From contig CALHHQ010000023.1 in NCBI GenBank assembly GCA_938030645.1, forward strand, positions 1-6,334: a stretch of 6,334 nt of DNA, written 5' to 3'. Below are positions 6,160 to 6,334 of this stretch, one piece after another. Source of the stretch: an uncultured Rhizobiaceae group bacterium. GTDB taxonomy: Bacteria > Pseudomonadota > Alphaproteobacteria > Rhizobiales > Rhizobiaceae. Every line of letters starts with the position of its first letter. The stretch's first letter is position 1. A program made the translations under genes and the position numbers. The notes below the pieces were generated by a model. It did not search any database. It was not told the DNA's origin and worked only from the letters and a program-made list of their open reading frames with translations.

Positions 6160-6334
6160 ATGTCCGTTATCCCAGAAATCGCAATTTCCTCTGCCAAACT
6201 TCCGCAAAAGGGCGTTCTCGTTGTCTTGTGTGACGACAAAGCCAAATTGTCTGCCGGCGTAACGAGTTCAGGTCTTGGAAAAACCTTAAAGCGCGCAATT
6301 GACGCGGCAGATTTTAAAGGTGGGTTTGGCCAAG
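6160..6334 (+). CDS. pepA: Leucyl aminopeptidase (peptidase family M17), N-terminal part only
   Basis: The first 58 codons of a gene that runs off the right edge. The sequence begins MSVIPEIAISSAKLP and reaches AADFKGGFGQ, which resembles the N-terminal domain of M17 leucyl aminopeptidases, where a short beta-alpha region ends in a motif like A-x-F-K/T-G-K-x-G. Family members are cytoplasmic di-metal peptidases that remove N-terminal residues from peptides; some also bind DNA. The metal and catalytic residues sit in the C-terminal domain and lie outside the window, so activity cannot be judged. The ATG has GGAG 5 nt upstream (6151-6154). The divergent position next to lptF is the usual arrangement in Alphaproteobacteria and is a large part of the support, since the visible part is weakly conserved. 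Confidence 0.8.
   Translation, partial: MSVIPEIAISSAKLPQKGVLVVLCDDKAKLSAGVTSSGLGKTLKRAIDAADFKGGFGQ

Overview
The window carries the outer-membrane lipopolysaccharide (LPS) export and assembly locus of an alphaproteobacterium, most likely from the Hyphomicrobiales/Rhizobiales. The evidence is the gene order (pepA facing away from lptF-lptG-lptD-surA), the Rhizobiales-like SurA with a single reduced parvulin-type domain and two cysteines, and the alphaproteobacterial form of LptD. GC content looks moderate by eye, which would suit a marine lineage, but genus and species cannot be told from this window.

Layout. Four genes lie on the minus strand and are read from right to left: lptF (start near 5896, end 4694), lptG (4697-3591), lptD (3590-1203) and a surA-like gene (1036-17). 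lptF and lptG overlap by 4 nt (ATGA). The lptG stop codon directly abuts the lptD start, with a strong AGGAGG ribosome site inside the end of lptG. A 166-nt gap separates lptD from surA and holds a weak promoter-like sequence, a 10-nt palindrome and one GANTC site. At the right edge the first 58 codons of pepA (leucyl aminopeptidase) start on the plus strand at 6160. The 263-nt divergent region between lptF and pepA holds a good promoter candidate for the lpt operon, several inverted repeats and three GANTC (CcrM-type) methylation sites within 85 nt.

How the genes work together. LptF and LptG are the inner-membrane permease pair that, with the ATPase LptB (not in the window), takes LPS out of the inner membrane and passes it to the LptC/LptA bridge. 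LptD is the outer-membrane barrel that inserts LPS into the cell surface. SurA-type chaperones help barrel proteins, LptD among them in E. coli, reach and fold in the outer membrane. The operon therefore joins both ends of the LPS transport path with the chaperone for its outer-membrane part. pepA is a cytoplasmic peptidase with no known role in this path.

The genes themselves are an ordinary conserved set, and I see no mobile element, RNA gene, CRISPR array or clearly new system. The points worth a second look are the structured intergenic region with its GANTC cluster, a SurA-like protein that appears to be a lipoprotein, the cysteine arrangement of LptD, and the start codon of lptF.
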